A stretch of 64,000 bases of DNA from Metaphire vulgaris (Eukaryota; Annelida; Clitellata; Crassiclitellata; Megascolecidae), in assembly GCA_018105865.1 (NCBI GenBank), contig CM030835.1, positions 7,483,316 through 7,547,315 of the forward strand, given 5' to 3'. Shown here one piece after another: positions 51,110 through 63,440 of the stretch. Both the position numbers and the translations under genes were made by a program. Position 1 is the first letter of the stretch. Each line of letters opens with the position of its first letter. The notes beneath the pieces are model-generated. The model was not told the origin of the DNA, did not search any database, and worked only from the letters and a program-made list of their open reading frames with translations.

Positions 51110-53530
51110 TGTTAGAGGTGACTACAGTAAGAGAATAAGAATTCTCTGAAGCTGTTGAAAGCTTAGAAATTCATGAAAACTTGAAAAGTGAGAACTGCAA
51201 GGAATATGGTGTGTAATTCTATCCAAATCAGGACTGTGTTAGTCAATAATGCACTGCACACCATCAGTGTGCTCACTAAATGAAAGACTGCAAACACCAC
51301 ATGTAGGTCTACTAACATTTGAGGATGCCCGAGTCATTAAAGATGCCACAATACTACTAGACAATACTAGCCTAAGGTATAAGGTCTTCAAAATTTACTA
51401 ATATTTCAATGTCACAAACATACAACGGGTAACCAGTACTAAATTAAGAAGAGTGAAAATGAAGCCAGGCATAACTGCACAAGAATGAAAGTTGGACATT
51501 AGGCAGGACGTACGCCTGTACTAAGTTCAGTCAATGCTCATTAAAAGTGTGGACCAACGAACTGACTGCAAACCCACTCTACCTATGAGTTAAGCAAAAT
51601 GTTATACATTGTTTGGCGCCATCCTATCAATTGTCAAACCATCGTAATATAGCAAAGGAGAAAAACAATTTCATGACCTCTGACAAACAGCTATACAGGA
51701 GCAATATTCTGTGTCCCAAGTCAAGAGAAAAAGAACTAATGCCTTATTCAGTCACAGTCAAGGCATGATGAAACAACACAGAGCAGCATATGAAAATTAA
51801 TGCACAAAATACCTGCAATGTAAAATATGCCTGACAATACTTAAGAAGAATTAAAATCATTAAGACATTAACAGTTTACTATCAGTGCTCAAACTCCAAA
51901 CCAACCTGAACACAGGTGATTGATCTACAAGCAAATACTAAATGCAGCACACCAAGAATACAGAAAACAGTTCTGCCTCAGCAGTCCCATCGCCAGATAC
52001 GCGAGGCTATCACAGTCAGACTTCACATAAATTCGACATCATCAGGAACTGTAGAATAGTTAGTATCGCTGGCAAAGCAGGTTTCTAGAATGGGGAAGAC
52101 ACTCTCATTTTGACAGGCCAACTTGGTCAGAATCAACTATGGTTTTGGTACAGAGTTGTGAGCTTCCATAATGAGGACTACGGTGAAGTCCCATATGAAT
52201 AAATTAAGGGGAATATCAAATTCAAATCTTGAGCTTTGGATCACATTTTCAGACTGCATGAAAGCATATTGGCAATCACCCTATCCCCCGACTGATAAAC
52301 TTTTCTCATTGGTTTCACAGGAATCTAATGACCAGTCTAGTCTATTAATAAGCTATTCAACACAGTTTTTTCACACATCCCATTACAAGCATTTTGATTA
52401 TTTCACAAAATCATTTTTTTATTTTCTATAAGCAACTTAATCAAGTGCCTAATGACAAGCAATTTTTCCATTCAAAGATCAGAACATTACCGGTAATACA
52501 TATCATGCAGTAAAGAGTAAACCTCGACGAAACATTTTGATCAGTTATACAAATATATATCCGCTAACAAAATTTTTTAACAAGTCTTTCCAAGTAAAAC
52601 ACATTCAGGAGACCATCTACCATCATCAGTGATGCATATGCTCACCGAGTACTCAGCATGTATAAATGTGAAGCTATCATGACCCTAACACATTTATTAA
52701 AATTTAATTCAAATAATTTTTTCTATTATTTGAGCAGAAAAGAATTAAGTCTTACAAATAATTTGTTGCAAGTTGAAATTAAACTGAACACATCTTGCAT
52801 CACAATAATCACGAATACACTAAAATACTAATACTCAAGTGCTACGTAAATTTTTCTTTCAAAATGTTATAATTTTTAATAACTCCCTTCTGTCACCAAA
52901 ACACTTAATTCCCATTTCCCAACCATAGAGAAATTTAACTTCATTTGAATGGAGAACTATTTTGAAAGAATAAAGCTAGCACACCAAAGTCCAACAGTTT
53001 TATCCAAAATCTTTTGCAGAACCAACTGAATTAATGTATGGTATGTGATAGAATTATTGTTCAGCGTTGCAGCCAACCTTCGCATAGCGAAGACAGCTTC
53101 ATGACATGAAATGTGATAGTTTTAAAACTTGAAAAAGGGAATTGACTATTTATTTATGACGTAAAAAAAGTGAATCAGACGTTTAAATCATCAAGTAATG
53201 TTAATTTCAAGCTCTGATAAAATCACCAGCGTCACTCAGTTTAGTGTTTATATCACAATATGACACCCTGATGACATCAATGCATATGTTTGTGCATGTA
53301 AATATTTCAGTGTGAGTTTCTACCATGCAGATCAAACAACCAGACAAAACTGAATTCATGCGGAAAAGTGACAGCTGGTCAATCATCTTCGAAATAGCCT
53401 TTACGTACTACATGAACATGAACAAAATATAGGCTACATTTAATATACGAAATTACACTCAGCACCATAAAGTATAAAATGTAATCTGTCGAGTATTTTC
53501 ACAGCAAATATGTTTCTCAGTTAGTTACTA
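51110..53530. other. CpG-poor, AT-rich stretch without recognised genes
   Basis: CpG becomes very rare from about 51.1 kb rightward. I see no exon, RNA gene or bounded element. The composition matches RhoGDI introns, so this may be an untranslated or downstream transcribed region of the - strand genes. Confidence 0.5.
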
Positions 53531-53533
53531 GAT

Positions 53534-53534
<1 letters not shown>

Positions 53535-53573
<39 letters not shown>

Positions 53574-53584
53574 CCACCACCACC
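53535..53584. repeat. (ATC)n/(ACC)n microsatellite
   Basis: About 13 ATC units followed by ACC units. Confidence 0.93.
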
Positions 53585-53622
53585 AACTCTAAGTTACTAG
53601 ATAGATACTAGCAATTACAAGA

Positions 53623-53673
53623 GTTTCCACTCTCACTCGAGGTGTTCATTCTTGTCGCCATTCATGAACAGGC
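53623..53673 (-). pseudogene. Broken partial copy of the last RhoGDI exon
   Basis: These 51 bp match 54486-54536 at 44 positions without gaps and in the same orientation. The frame reads LFMNGDKNEHLE-stop-EWKL where the gene has [21 protein letters not shown] tryptophan codon has become TGA. No splice acceptor or further RhoGDI sequence surrounds it. Confidence 0.8.
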
Positions 53674-54217
53674 ACCATCAATGTAGTTACTAGACATTTA
53701 CATGTACTAGGCAGCTGGGACAGAAAAATCTGCTTATGCAAATGACTAAGTTACCAGATAACATTCTGAACTAGTTTGCCCATATACTTCTGGGAAGCAA
53801 ATGCATAATAATAATTTTAACTGGAGTCAGCTCAATTGCTACAGAAACCAGTATACTAAATAAAATTGCATAGCTCTATATTTCCTATCAGAAGCACAAT
53901 ACTACAAAAGCATTATTTTAAAAATCTGCAAATTAAACATAAAATCACAATTTTAATGAGAATATGAAATACTACAGAAGATATTACCATCAATATCACA
54001 ACTTAATGAGTTGTTAAGTACAAGCTACAGTCAAAATTTATTTCTCCATAACTCTTAAGTCCTTTCTTCAAAAATTAAAACCTTCATGAATATTAAATTT
54101 AGCAGCTGAAGTACACATATACACAAGAGGCACAGCACTGAAGACAAGTGAATATAACCAGAAACACAAAGACGGACAGACAAAACATGAATAAGCACAC
54201 AGTTACAATTGGCAAAC

Positions 54218-54219
<2 letters not shown>

Positions 54220-54274
<55 letters not shown>

Positions 54275-54293
54275 GTATATATATGTATAAATG

Positions 54294-54368
<75 letters not shown>
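54220..54368. repeat. (TA)n microsatellite, about 150 bp
   Basis: TA run with TGTATA interruptions, 90 bp downstream of the RhoGDI stop and hence probably in its 3' UTR. Confidence 0.93.
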
Positions 54369-54371
<3 letters not shown>

Positions 54372-54459
54372 ATTTTAGCTCCAACACGATATCTGATGAA
54401 TTGGCGATTTGGCAAATGACAAATGCCACATCATCCACTTGATACCCAAGTGCACCGGA

Positions 54460-55863
54460 TCATTCCTTGTCCTTCTTAATCTCAAGTTTCCACTCCCACT
54501 TGAGGTGTTCATTCTTGTCATCATCTGTGAACAGGCTCTTGATGTTGTAAGTGCCACGAGCCAACATTCCAGACGGAGCCTCTTCCACCGGTGTAGTATA
54601 GGACTGCAGCTCCTTCTTTGGTCCATAGCTGCCGACCATGAACGTATTTTTATCCACTAAAGACACAAGTTTCAGATTCAACCATTCAATGCAAAGTAGT
54701 CAGAGAGTATTTACGGAGAGAAATAAGCATAAATATTCTGTATGCTAACAGTCAACTATGCCACTATGAATGAGAAAAACAAAAATAAAGACATTTTTCT
54801 TAACTATTTACCTTTTACTCCTGCTCGATAGGACTGCTGAACATACTTGAGGCCTTGGACTATCTCCCGTTGCACGTAGAAATAGATCTTAACTCGATAC
54901 TGGCAACCCTCTTGCAAAGCAAGGCTCTTCTTCTTCAGCTCTTCAGGGTCACCTAAATTCAAAACACATCCAGGAATTTCAGAGTTATACAGCGTAATTG
55001 AATAAGAAGCAATATAATACAAATTAGCAAACTCGATATTGTCATAAAAATCATTCCATCTATCAAACTATATATCTTAAATCTAAACTGTTTCACACCT
55101 TGACCAAAATGATAGCACCAGTTTCATCATCAGACCCAGATCTATAATGTCACCGTTTTATTCTTCAGAGTGACTGAAAGAATACAAATTATTAATGATA
55201 GTGATAATACCATTTAAAATGACAAAATTAAACTGTTCTCAATATGTACAAATAAAACAATAGTACCTAAAACAAAATTTTTAAAAATAAGAACCACCTG
55301 TCAGATCTATTTCCACGTCACTTTTTCCTTCGACAAGAACTGCCAATTTCTGCACAATGACACGCCGTGGATCATTTGGAACTGTCAGAAATATTAGATA
55401 TAGTTGGAAAAGCATACATATAACTAAACTCAATGAAAGTGTGTTTAAATGCTCAAAAACTTATATATAAATCACTTTAGCCGAAGCCATGAGAAAATAG
55501 GTCGACACAGATTTTCCAAACCCAGATCTGGAAGACATTCACCAACATCCATTAAATCAGATAATTGATAAATAGAAAAGCACCGACTTTTATCATTCTG
55601 GTTCACAGAAACATCATCACCAACAAGACTGCACAGTTACCCATTCATATAAAAAGGTAAAAAGGCTGAACAAATAAAAGAGTGGTTAACTCACAGACTT
55701 CAAGTGAAGCTGGATCTGCAGTTCCAAGCAAAGTCTCCTTATACTTTCTCAGCGATTCATCTTCGGCGTCTGCCTTTAGGATTTCCTCCACTGATTTCTG
55801 AGCAGGAGGCTGGTAGCCAGGAGTCTCATCCGGAGCAATCTCTTCATCTCCATGATCTGCCAT
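54460..55863 (-). CDS. RhoGDI: Rho GDP-dissociation inhibitor
   Basis: This is a cytosolic chaperone that extracts prenylated Rho, Rac and Cdc42 from membranes and blocks GDP release. Coding exons are 55863-55695, 55381-55298, 54952-54812 and 54656-54460. All have GT/AG borders and phases match; the complete product is 196 residues (human RhoGDI1 has 204). The N-terminal regulatory arm includes [16 protein letters not shown] and [13 protein letters not shown] (about residues 17-47), which contact the GTPase switch regions. The immunoglobulin-like prenyl-binding domain follows, with [53 protein letters not shown] and [18 protein letters not shown]. Start: first ATG, 6 bp after an acceptor-like CTAG (55870-55873), so the 5' UTR is probably spliced. 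The second exon's donor (GTGGTT) is weak. A decayed copy of part of exon 4 lies 0.8 kb downstream. Confidence 0.97.
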
Positions 55864-56118
55864 ACTTGTCTAGCAAACATCAATACCTAATCAGCTTTCA
55901 TCAGAAGCACATTCGGATCAAATCCAAACACTCAGCAAATGTTGACATTTCCGTCCTGGTGTGCCCAATTTTCACTGTATTGCACAACTAGATTTACAGC
56001 CACAGGAGCAATATCACACATGTTGACATGTGCACTGATCAGTAATACATTGAAGATAAGAATAGCTAAAATTTCAGCCAGAAATGAGAAATGAGTCTCG
56101 CACACACACACACACACA

Positions 56119-56275
56119 ATTGTGCATAGGGCCGTCCATAAAGTACATCACACTACTATTGCCATTTTTTACCCCTCTGCTGTCACAAACTGTAAGAAAT
56201 CTCAGACCCCTAAAGTTATGTCACACATGTCGGACCTCCCTTAAAGCGTCGTCCATAAATTACACCATGCAGGTT
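56119..56275. repeat. Degenerate GGGCCGTCCATAAA repeat
   Basis: AGGGCCGTCCATAAAGTACATCA (first 20 bases are the core) and GCGTCGTCCATAAATTACACCA occur in direct orientation about 115 bp apart. The words resemble the T1 termini (GGGGCTGTCCATTAATTACGTCA type). It is probably a decayed MITE upstream of the RhoGDI coding exons. Confidence 0.4.
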
Positions 56276-56439
56276 TTCTACTTAACATATTCGAGTTTCT
56301 CGTTCAATTTTCTGCAGAAAAAATGTAACTTCTGACAATGATGTTGAATATAATTGAGACCTACAATTTCATGTATCTCAGGCAAGTGTTAATGAGCAAT
56401 TAAAAACGTCTTTTACTATATCTCCTATAATTTATACTG

Positions 56440-57060
<621 letters not shown>

Positions 57061-57327
57061 TTAAAGCTGTCGAGTAACCCCCTCTTCAAACAGTTGTTCT
57101 TCAGTGAGAGTCAAATAACAAGGTTATTGTTTTAATCTGATGACCATTTTTTTTTGTTTTACCTATTACTTTCAAAATGAGTTTGACTTTTTCAAGCTTT
57201 TTTTTTACATACATGCAGATTATTTTTGATTATTTGTAAGAAAGAAATTGTGTCAATCACTGTCAACAACTGGGTTGTTGACAAATGGAACAGCTTGGAC
57301 GAGGTGGGAGTGACAGTTGAAACAGTA

Positions 57328-58216
57328 AAGGGCTGTCCATTAATTTTGTCAACAATTGTTGGGCAAGTTTTGACCCCCTCCTCTTGATCAACCACAGCTG
57401 TCAATCTTATCACTTAGGCCCCTCATAATTACGTCAAAAATCTTTACACCCCCTTATTACAAGATCAGTGACAGGTTCCAATTAACAAGGTTATTATTTT
57501 TGTGGTGATGACCATTTTTTCCCTGTTTTGCTCATCGATCGAGTGTCAAAATGATGAACGATGGTGGTGATGACCTTTTTGCCATGCTTTTTCCATTGTA
57601 TATTATAGTATTTTATTCCATGAAATTTCTATTTTTGATTATTTGTAAAAGAGAAATTCATTGATCATCATCATCATCTCATTCATCATCATCCTCCCCT
57701 GTCAACAACTGTAAAACTTTTTCAAATCTCCTCATCCCATAAATCAGCGGTTCTCAACCTTCATAGTGTCGCCCGACGATGCCTTTTACTCTTGTCTTCC
57801 AATTCCCAGAATATTCTTTAGGGGAAGGCGACCACAACAACGGTAAAATTATGTTCATTCACAATGCATGGAGGCAGCAAAAACTGCTAAAATAATAATA
57901 CTACGACAATCAAAATGTTAAACCAAATCGTCATTATTATTTAATTGTCTCCATGAATCCATCCTCGAATGACAATTAAAGTGCAAAAACAACTCAAGCC
58001 ATAACGTATGAAAAAAAAGACTTCAATATTGTGGACTACCACCTACCACTGAGAGAAATTTTGAAACATACAAAATAATGACTGGGAAAAGAGACAATCG
58101 ATTATTTCATTGATGGTCTCAGGCGACCCTGTGCAAATCGTCATTCGACCCAGAGGGTTGACCCAAGTTGAGAACCGCTGCCCTAAATTGTTGACGTAAG
58201 TTTAATGGACAGTCCC
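57328..58216. mobile_element. TA-target MITE, family T1, itself interrupted
   Basis: The ends AAGGGCTGTCCATTAATTTT and TTTAATGGACAGTCCC match the element at 45179-45599. It is flanked by TA (57326-57327, 58217-58218). Comparison with the uninterrupted LINE at 61353-61370 confirms that only TA was duplicated. It is interrupted at 57745-58180 by an hAT element. Confidence 0.85.
57745..58180. mobile_element. hAT-type (Charlie-like) element, innermost insertion
   Basis: TIRs are CAGCGGTTCTCAACC and AGTTGAGAACCGCTG. The 8-bp TSD is CCATAAAT (57737-57744) and CCCTAAAT (58181-58188). Its interior includes a LINE-A piece (about 58006-58115, with AGACTTCAATATTGTGGACT and ACATACAAAATAATGACTGG), so it carries or was invaded by LINE sequence. 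Confidence 0.85.
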
Positions 58217-58457
58217 TACACAGATTCAAGGGCTATCTCGGAAAACTATAGGTTACTGAATGTGGAGATCGAGTTACAACAGTGGTTTTCACGCAGGCTT
58301 TAATATAATATAATATAACAAGGTTTAAAGTGGTTCAGTACTGGGACCGCCCATTCTCTGTAGAACTCCTTCTGTTGTTCCCGTCCAATCTAGTATACCC
58401 TAAACTACTGAGGCTTTCTTATAGCCTCCTTTAAGCCATTTAAAATCACATTACAGT

Positions 58458-58518
<61 letters not shown>

Positions 58519-58746
58519 TATTATTATTATCTACACACTGATCAATTTTGCTTCCTCCTCCCTCCATGTTCATGTTCCCCCGTTGGTGTCGATTAGCCTA
58601 CATGATGAACGATGGTGATGCCCATATAGGCTCTAGTGAACATGTGAAAACGTAGCCTGCGATATGATCATATGACTAATTATCCAAGTTATCCTCACAC
58701 TCTTCCGCGTTCATTTTCCCTTCATATTATAATATTATTTAATGGT

Positions 58747-59110
58747 GCCATCATCATCATCATCAACAACCATAGGTTCAACTCCCGTAGGTGCCCGATG
58801 CCTTTTCCACTCTTGTCTTCCCACATTTCTCTTTTGCAGCGGTAAATGGCTTAGCCTTTGTAGGCTGTCTCCTTAAAAGTAGCCCCATGATATAAAAGTT
58901 GTTGATGATTCCGTCCGCCCATTCTCTGTATGTTCTACTCCTTCTGTTCGTTCCCCATTTTATTCCAAACACCATAGGTCTTGATTTTTCTGTCCTCCTT
59001 CATTCTACAGATATGCCCAAACAGCCTTAGTTTTCTTTTTATACTCATCTGCATTCAATTTTCTTTCATTTGTAGTAGTACTCCCTGGTATATCTCCTCA
59101 TTATGTATCT
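58747..59110 (-). mobile_element. LINE-B ORF2 C-terminal fragment, degenerate
   Basis: The - strand reads LFGHICRMKEDRKIKTY, then with frame changes VFGIKWGTNRRSRTYREWAD, then WEDKSGKGIGHLRELN. LFGHICRM-DR-IK and GRPRREW-DDI are the usual C-terminal motifs of a common invertebrate LINE group. A second shorter piece is recognisable at about 58340-58440. Confidence 0.6.
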
Positions 59111-61090
59111 TGTCTATTAATCGGATTCGTAGTAACTTCCGGTAGCACGGTGCCATAGTGAGATCTAAACTTATATATGCTTCTTCTGCTTGAAAACTTT
59201 GAAAAGGCTTTCATATGGCGACTTCTGGTGACAGAGTGTACAGAATGAGCCTATAATGCTACTGGAGAAACCAGAGTCTTAAATTCGGCTCAACAAATAT
59301 ATCAAATCAACTTAATGTTTGGCACTCATGATCTGGAAAAATTGAACACAGATCAGACCAGAAGCTGAAGTCATTAGCGACTGCTCTAATAGAGTTAAAC
59401 CTGATTAATGTCACAAACCAGGGACAGCTTCGATGTTGTGACATGCCTAACGTGAAGCCGATATATACAGAATATAGCCGCTCTGTGAAGATCAGTTGTG
59501 AAGTCGTATGAAGAAGTGATATTAGGCAGGTCTAATAACTACAACATGCTGTTGATTATCAGCATCATGGAAAAGATGAAATGCTCTTTGTAGATAACAA
59601 TGATTACAATGTGACTTTATATACTCCTCTGGTTTGCTAGTGCAGAAGTCAACCTACGAGATAATTCAATGCCATTTCTGGACTAGAACTTTGAAGTATG
59701 CTTGAAGGGATGAAAGACAATAGAAACAACCAAGAATCATGTTGCTTAGCTGGATGACTACAACATCGTTAGTTAGAAGGCACTCAAGAACATAGTCGAC
59801 TGGTCAAGCTAACAAAGAAAGCTACCGGATGCAGAGAACTTGAAGAAGAAGAATGGATTAACTTTCCAGTACATTTTGCACATGATCAAGAAATGTTCAT
59901 CTGTGAACAGTAAAAATAACAACATGAAACTTATTTCAAAAACCAGATTTGAGAATTATTGAATTTAGAACTACTTGAAGTGAACCGATTATATTAGTTA
60001 CATAGTTTGATATTCATGGCAACTGAAATAAATGACTTCAGTTTGAAGAGGAATAGGATACAAAACATGACAATTTTGAATATAAATTAGCATATTTCCA
60101 TGCCAGACTTTCTTAACATGCATACAAGTGTTCTTATATTTACAGATTGCCAACCAACTCTTTCTGATGAACATTATTTGAGAGTCGTGGGAAACTAAAA
60201 TTATTATAACAGCATTTTAATTTAACTCAGTATAGCAATCAAGAAATTAAACATAAAATTCAGGACAGTGAATGAACTCTTGTTAAGTTCTAACAGATTT
60301 TTAAAAATTCAAAAAAATTTTGATAGGACACAACACAAACTAATCTGTTCAGTCAATAATTATAATACCCAAGAAGAAAGTTTCAGAAGCATAAGTAAAC
60401 AGAATTTTAACAACAGAACCTAAAACAATACAGAATATCCTCTATAAAAGTCAACCACTAAATTCCTATGAAATCCCAGCTCTGATAAGGTGAGAAGTGA
60501 AAACTATTAATGAAAGGGAGAACTATTAATGAAAGGTTGTAGCTAAAAAGGCACAATTTCAAAAAATTATGCACATTATTACATCTCTAATAAAATCACC
60601 AAATCAACTACCAGATATTGAGAGCTACAGGTATGACTACTGTGCCATGTGTAGGCAGTGACCCATGCAAAGAGCAGACATTTTACTCAAAATAAATTGC
60701 AAACAATTAAAAACATACTACTACTTTACAAGTGCTTGGCAGGCTGTGCAAAATGTGTAGTCACAACAATTTAAATCTTATTGATAACCATTAGAAAAAA
60801 ATTCATCTTCAGAGATGCAAAAAATCTAATTAAATCTGGAATGGTTTGAAATGTCTAATTGGGAGCTAAAGCATTTAGTGTTCACCACATTTTAAAGTTC
60901 TAACACATCCACAACAACCAGTAATACCATATATGCAAATATAATGCATCATAACTCATGACAACTCATAATTAAGATATATTTTTGGCCAGAATGCAAC
61001 TTCATTACAAATGATGTTAAAGCTTGTACAACTCACATTTTACATCTAGTTCACTTAACATATATAATTCACTTATGGGTGCCATAATTT
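59111..61090. other. CpG-poor stretch without recognised genes
   Basis: AT-rich DNA with almost no CpG. No exon, RNA gene or bounded element could be supported. It may be intron or UTR of a - strand transcript. Confidence 0.5.
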
Positions 61091-61094
61091 AAGC

Positions 61095-61500
61095 TACGAA
61101 AAAAGACTTCAATATTGTGGACTGACAACATTAGAAAGGAGAAGAGAAAGAGGGGATTTGATAGAAACATACAAAATAATGACTGGGAAAGTAGATGTGC
61201 CATATGATCGATTCTTTACATTGGCACACTATAGCAGCACAAGAGGCCACAAGTGCAAAATGTTTAAGCAGAGGGTTGGTCCAAGAAAGAAAAACTTTTT
61301 TAGTGCAAGGGTTGTGGACAAATGGAACAGTTTGGACGAGGTGGGAGTGACAGTTGAAACAGTGAACGGATTCAAAGGCTATCTAGATAAACTAGGTTAT
61401 TGAATGCAGATGGTTACATCAGTGGTTTTCACACAGGCTTACTTAGCCTCCTAAACCACTTAAAATCACATTATTATTATTATTATTATAAGACTGTGAG
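61095..61500 (+). mobile_element. LINE-A 3' end (CR1-like ORF2 tail, 3' UTR and microsatellite tail)
   Basis: The open frame 61095-61403 reads YEKRLQYCGLTTLERRRERG, DLIETYKIMTGK, STRGHKCKMFKQR, FFSARVVDKWNSLDEV and FKGYLDKLGY-stop. This order is typical of the end of CR1-like reverse-transcriptase polyproteins. The frame is intact to the stop, so this copy is relatively young. The 3' UTR has AGTGGTTTTCACACAGGCTT and AGCCTCCTAAACCACT, which pair as a stem, and then an (ATT)n tail. Confidence 0.82.
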
Positions 61501-62091
61501 GGGTCTTACTGGGTAGCCCATCATAACCAACGTTCACTAAATCCATACATGAGACACATTCAGGTTATGAACTTAGAAACTTCATTTGATATACGGTACA
61601 GTAAACGAGTCCTTTATGATGAGATTAAGCCTACATTCCTTCTGTAAACACAGAACATGTCTGCCTAACCTACCCAGTTCTAACAATAACTTCCATGGTT
61701 ACAATTTAAAATAAATTCTGGAAGCCTACTGATGTCAAAATAGAAGGACCTACAACTACCAGCAGTGTCAAAGACTGAGCAGTTTTAATATTCTGAGTTA
61801 TATTTACTTAATTGCTTGAAATAGGAAGGCAAAATGTTGTTTCTATGAAGTTCCATATATGTCCATGATAGACAATGATAACTAAGCCATAAAATGCTTC
61901 TACATCTAAACAAGAAAGTTTGATAATGATTGTAAAGCAACATGCAACACAATATTTGCCTTTAAATGCATTATTAATTAAAGAAATCCCTCAAAGTCAT
62001 TTAACACAGTTCTGAAACATTAATTGGGTAAATTATTCGAAATTCGCAATTTTCTTCTGCCTTCACCATCATCTTAGATTCGTGTACAATG

Positions 62092-62810
62092 TCAGAGTTT
62101 TTCAAAAAGTCGAAACTTGTCTTTGATGCTAAGATTTTCTTCCTTCACACGACTCTTCTTTTTCATTCTCCGACGAGCTTCTTCAGCCGAAGAAGCAAAC
62201 TCAATGCCGCTGACGATGACTGGGGATCTCTTGGAATCTTCTGACTTTGAATCATCGTTGCTGTTTAACGAACTCTCGTAACTGATAGAAGAATAATTTT
62301 TCATTGGTGAAGTCATTGCTTTGGCTGATTTCTTGGCTGCTTCACGTTCCTGCAATTGTGCAAATAATCAACAAATATTTACACTGAAGGATGAAACAAT
62401 AGAACTTCCATTTATAGTCTTAGAGGCAGAGTGCAATAAATCTAAAGGTTTCTAATCTGTCAACAATCATTTAAATGTCCCTGCATGAGTGACCCCACCT
62501 TTGGCTATAGCTACTTCATTTTAAGATTAAGCGCCTAGGAATAAGGAGCTACTTTGGTGCTGCATTTGAAAGCGCTATAGAAATTAACGAGATTTTACTT
62601 ACTTACTTACTTAAGAGATAATGGACTAAAAGGGTTAGTAAAAGGGTAAGATTGGTCCTATTAAACTTATAAATATTACTTAGCATTGTGTCCATGAACT
62701 AACTATTAGATATTTAACTACAGTATAGTATTTGAGCACACATGTGTTTTTGCCTCTTTTTCAGCAACCTCGATCATTTCATCTGTGATCCTTCGATAAT
62801 CAGAGCTGAT
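62092..62810 (-). CDS. Last two coding exons of an unrecognised gene
   Basis: Terminal exon 62349-62092: acceptor TTGCAG, phase 0, 85 codons to TGA. It starts EREAAKKSAKAMTSP, has a Ser-rich middle, and then VIVSGIEFASSAEEARRRMK and ENLSIKDKFRLFEKL. Preceding exon 62810-62742: acceptor TTTTTCAG, 69 nt, phase 0 at both ends, reading ISSDYRRITDEMIEVAEKEA. Its donor GTGTGC is poor. The charged helical ends and the SIKDKFRLFEK word recall cytoskeletal adaptor proteins, but I cannot assign a family. The 5' exons lie to the right, outside the window. CpG-poor surroundings suggest a broadly expressed, methylated gene body. Confidence 0.6.
62490..62614 (+). repeat. LINE/SINE 3' end-like repeat with (ACTT)n tail
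   Basis: AAGCGCCTAGGAATAAGGAG, TTGAAAGCGCTATAGAAATT and ACTTACTTACTT are the usual 3' end of a widespread retroelement tail (GCGCTATA...AAAT then a simple repeat). It sits in the intron of the 62-kb gene. Confidence 0.5.
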
Positions 62811-63266
62811 CTGAAAAACCAAAACAAAGATTGGTCAATTAGCCTGAAACAAACACTAGTCATTATTTTTCATGTAATTATGTTGCAAAGGCTCAACTAT
62901 TTAAAGCTAAGAAGTCATGTTTAATTTCAGCTTATCTGTAAGGTTTGCTGTTTGGTAAATGCTATTTTAAATAGGTGTTTCATAAAGCACTCTGTTTAAA
63001 TAATTCCTTATTTATCTCAACACTGATAACAAATTCCCTGTGTGGAGATATTGCTTGGGTCTCTTGAGGTTTGGTGGCTTCAGGCACATTGTGGTAACCA
63101 GTTTCATCTCCATCTGCATTTGTCTATTACCATTAATGCATTTCTCACCAACATGTCTCCTTGGTGATGGGTCAGACTATTTGTGCTTTTGCAAAATGCT
63201 AAGTGCTAAGCACCTTCCCAATGCTTGTTGTTCTCAGCTCTGTCAACTTCTAGACTTAACCAAATA

Positions 63267-63440
63267 CAGTGGATCCCACTTAATTGCATACCGCTTAATT
63301 GCATAACCTGCATAATCGCATAACAACATAAAAACCCGAACCAGTGTTTTGTGTATCAGACGTCCCGGTTATTCGCATAGCCCTGTTAATTGCATAAGCA
63401 AGACGCGCACAGCACCTATGCAATTAAGCGGGTTTCACTG
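63267..63440. mobile_element. pogo/Tigger-like MITE
   Basis: The ends CAGTGGATCCCACTTAATTG and CAATTAAGCGGGTTTCACTG are inverted and flanked by TA (63265-63266, 63441-63442). TACAGT...ACTGTA ends with TTAATTGCATA motifs are typical of pogo-like elements. The 174-bp body repeats AATTGCATA and has no frame. Confidence 0.8.

Larger units (their letters stand above)
57272..58531 (+). mobile_element. LINE-A 3' fragment split by a nested insertion
   Basis: Left piece 57272-57327 (GTTGACAAATGGAACAGC, TGACAGTTGAAACAGT) and right piece 58217-58531 (GATTCAAGGGCTATCTCG, AACAGTGGTTTTCACGCAGG) are contiguous in the intact fragment at 61095-61500. Removing 57328-58216 plus one TA restores the order. The right end reaches AGCCATTTAAAATCACATT and an (ATT)n tail (58459-58531). 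The right piece is itself disturbed near 58310-58405, where part of another LINE (- strand) intrudes. Confidence 0.8.
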
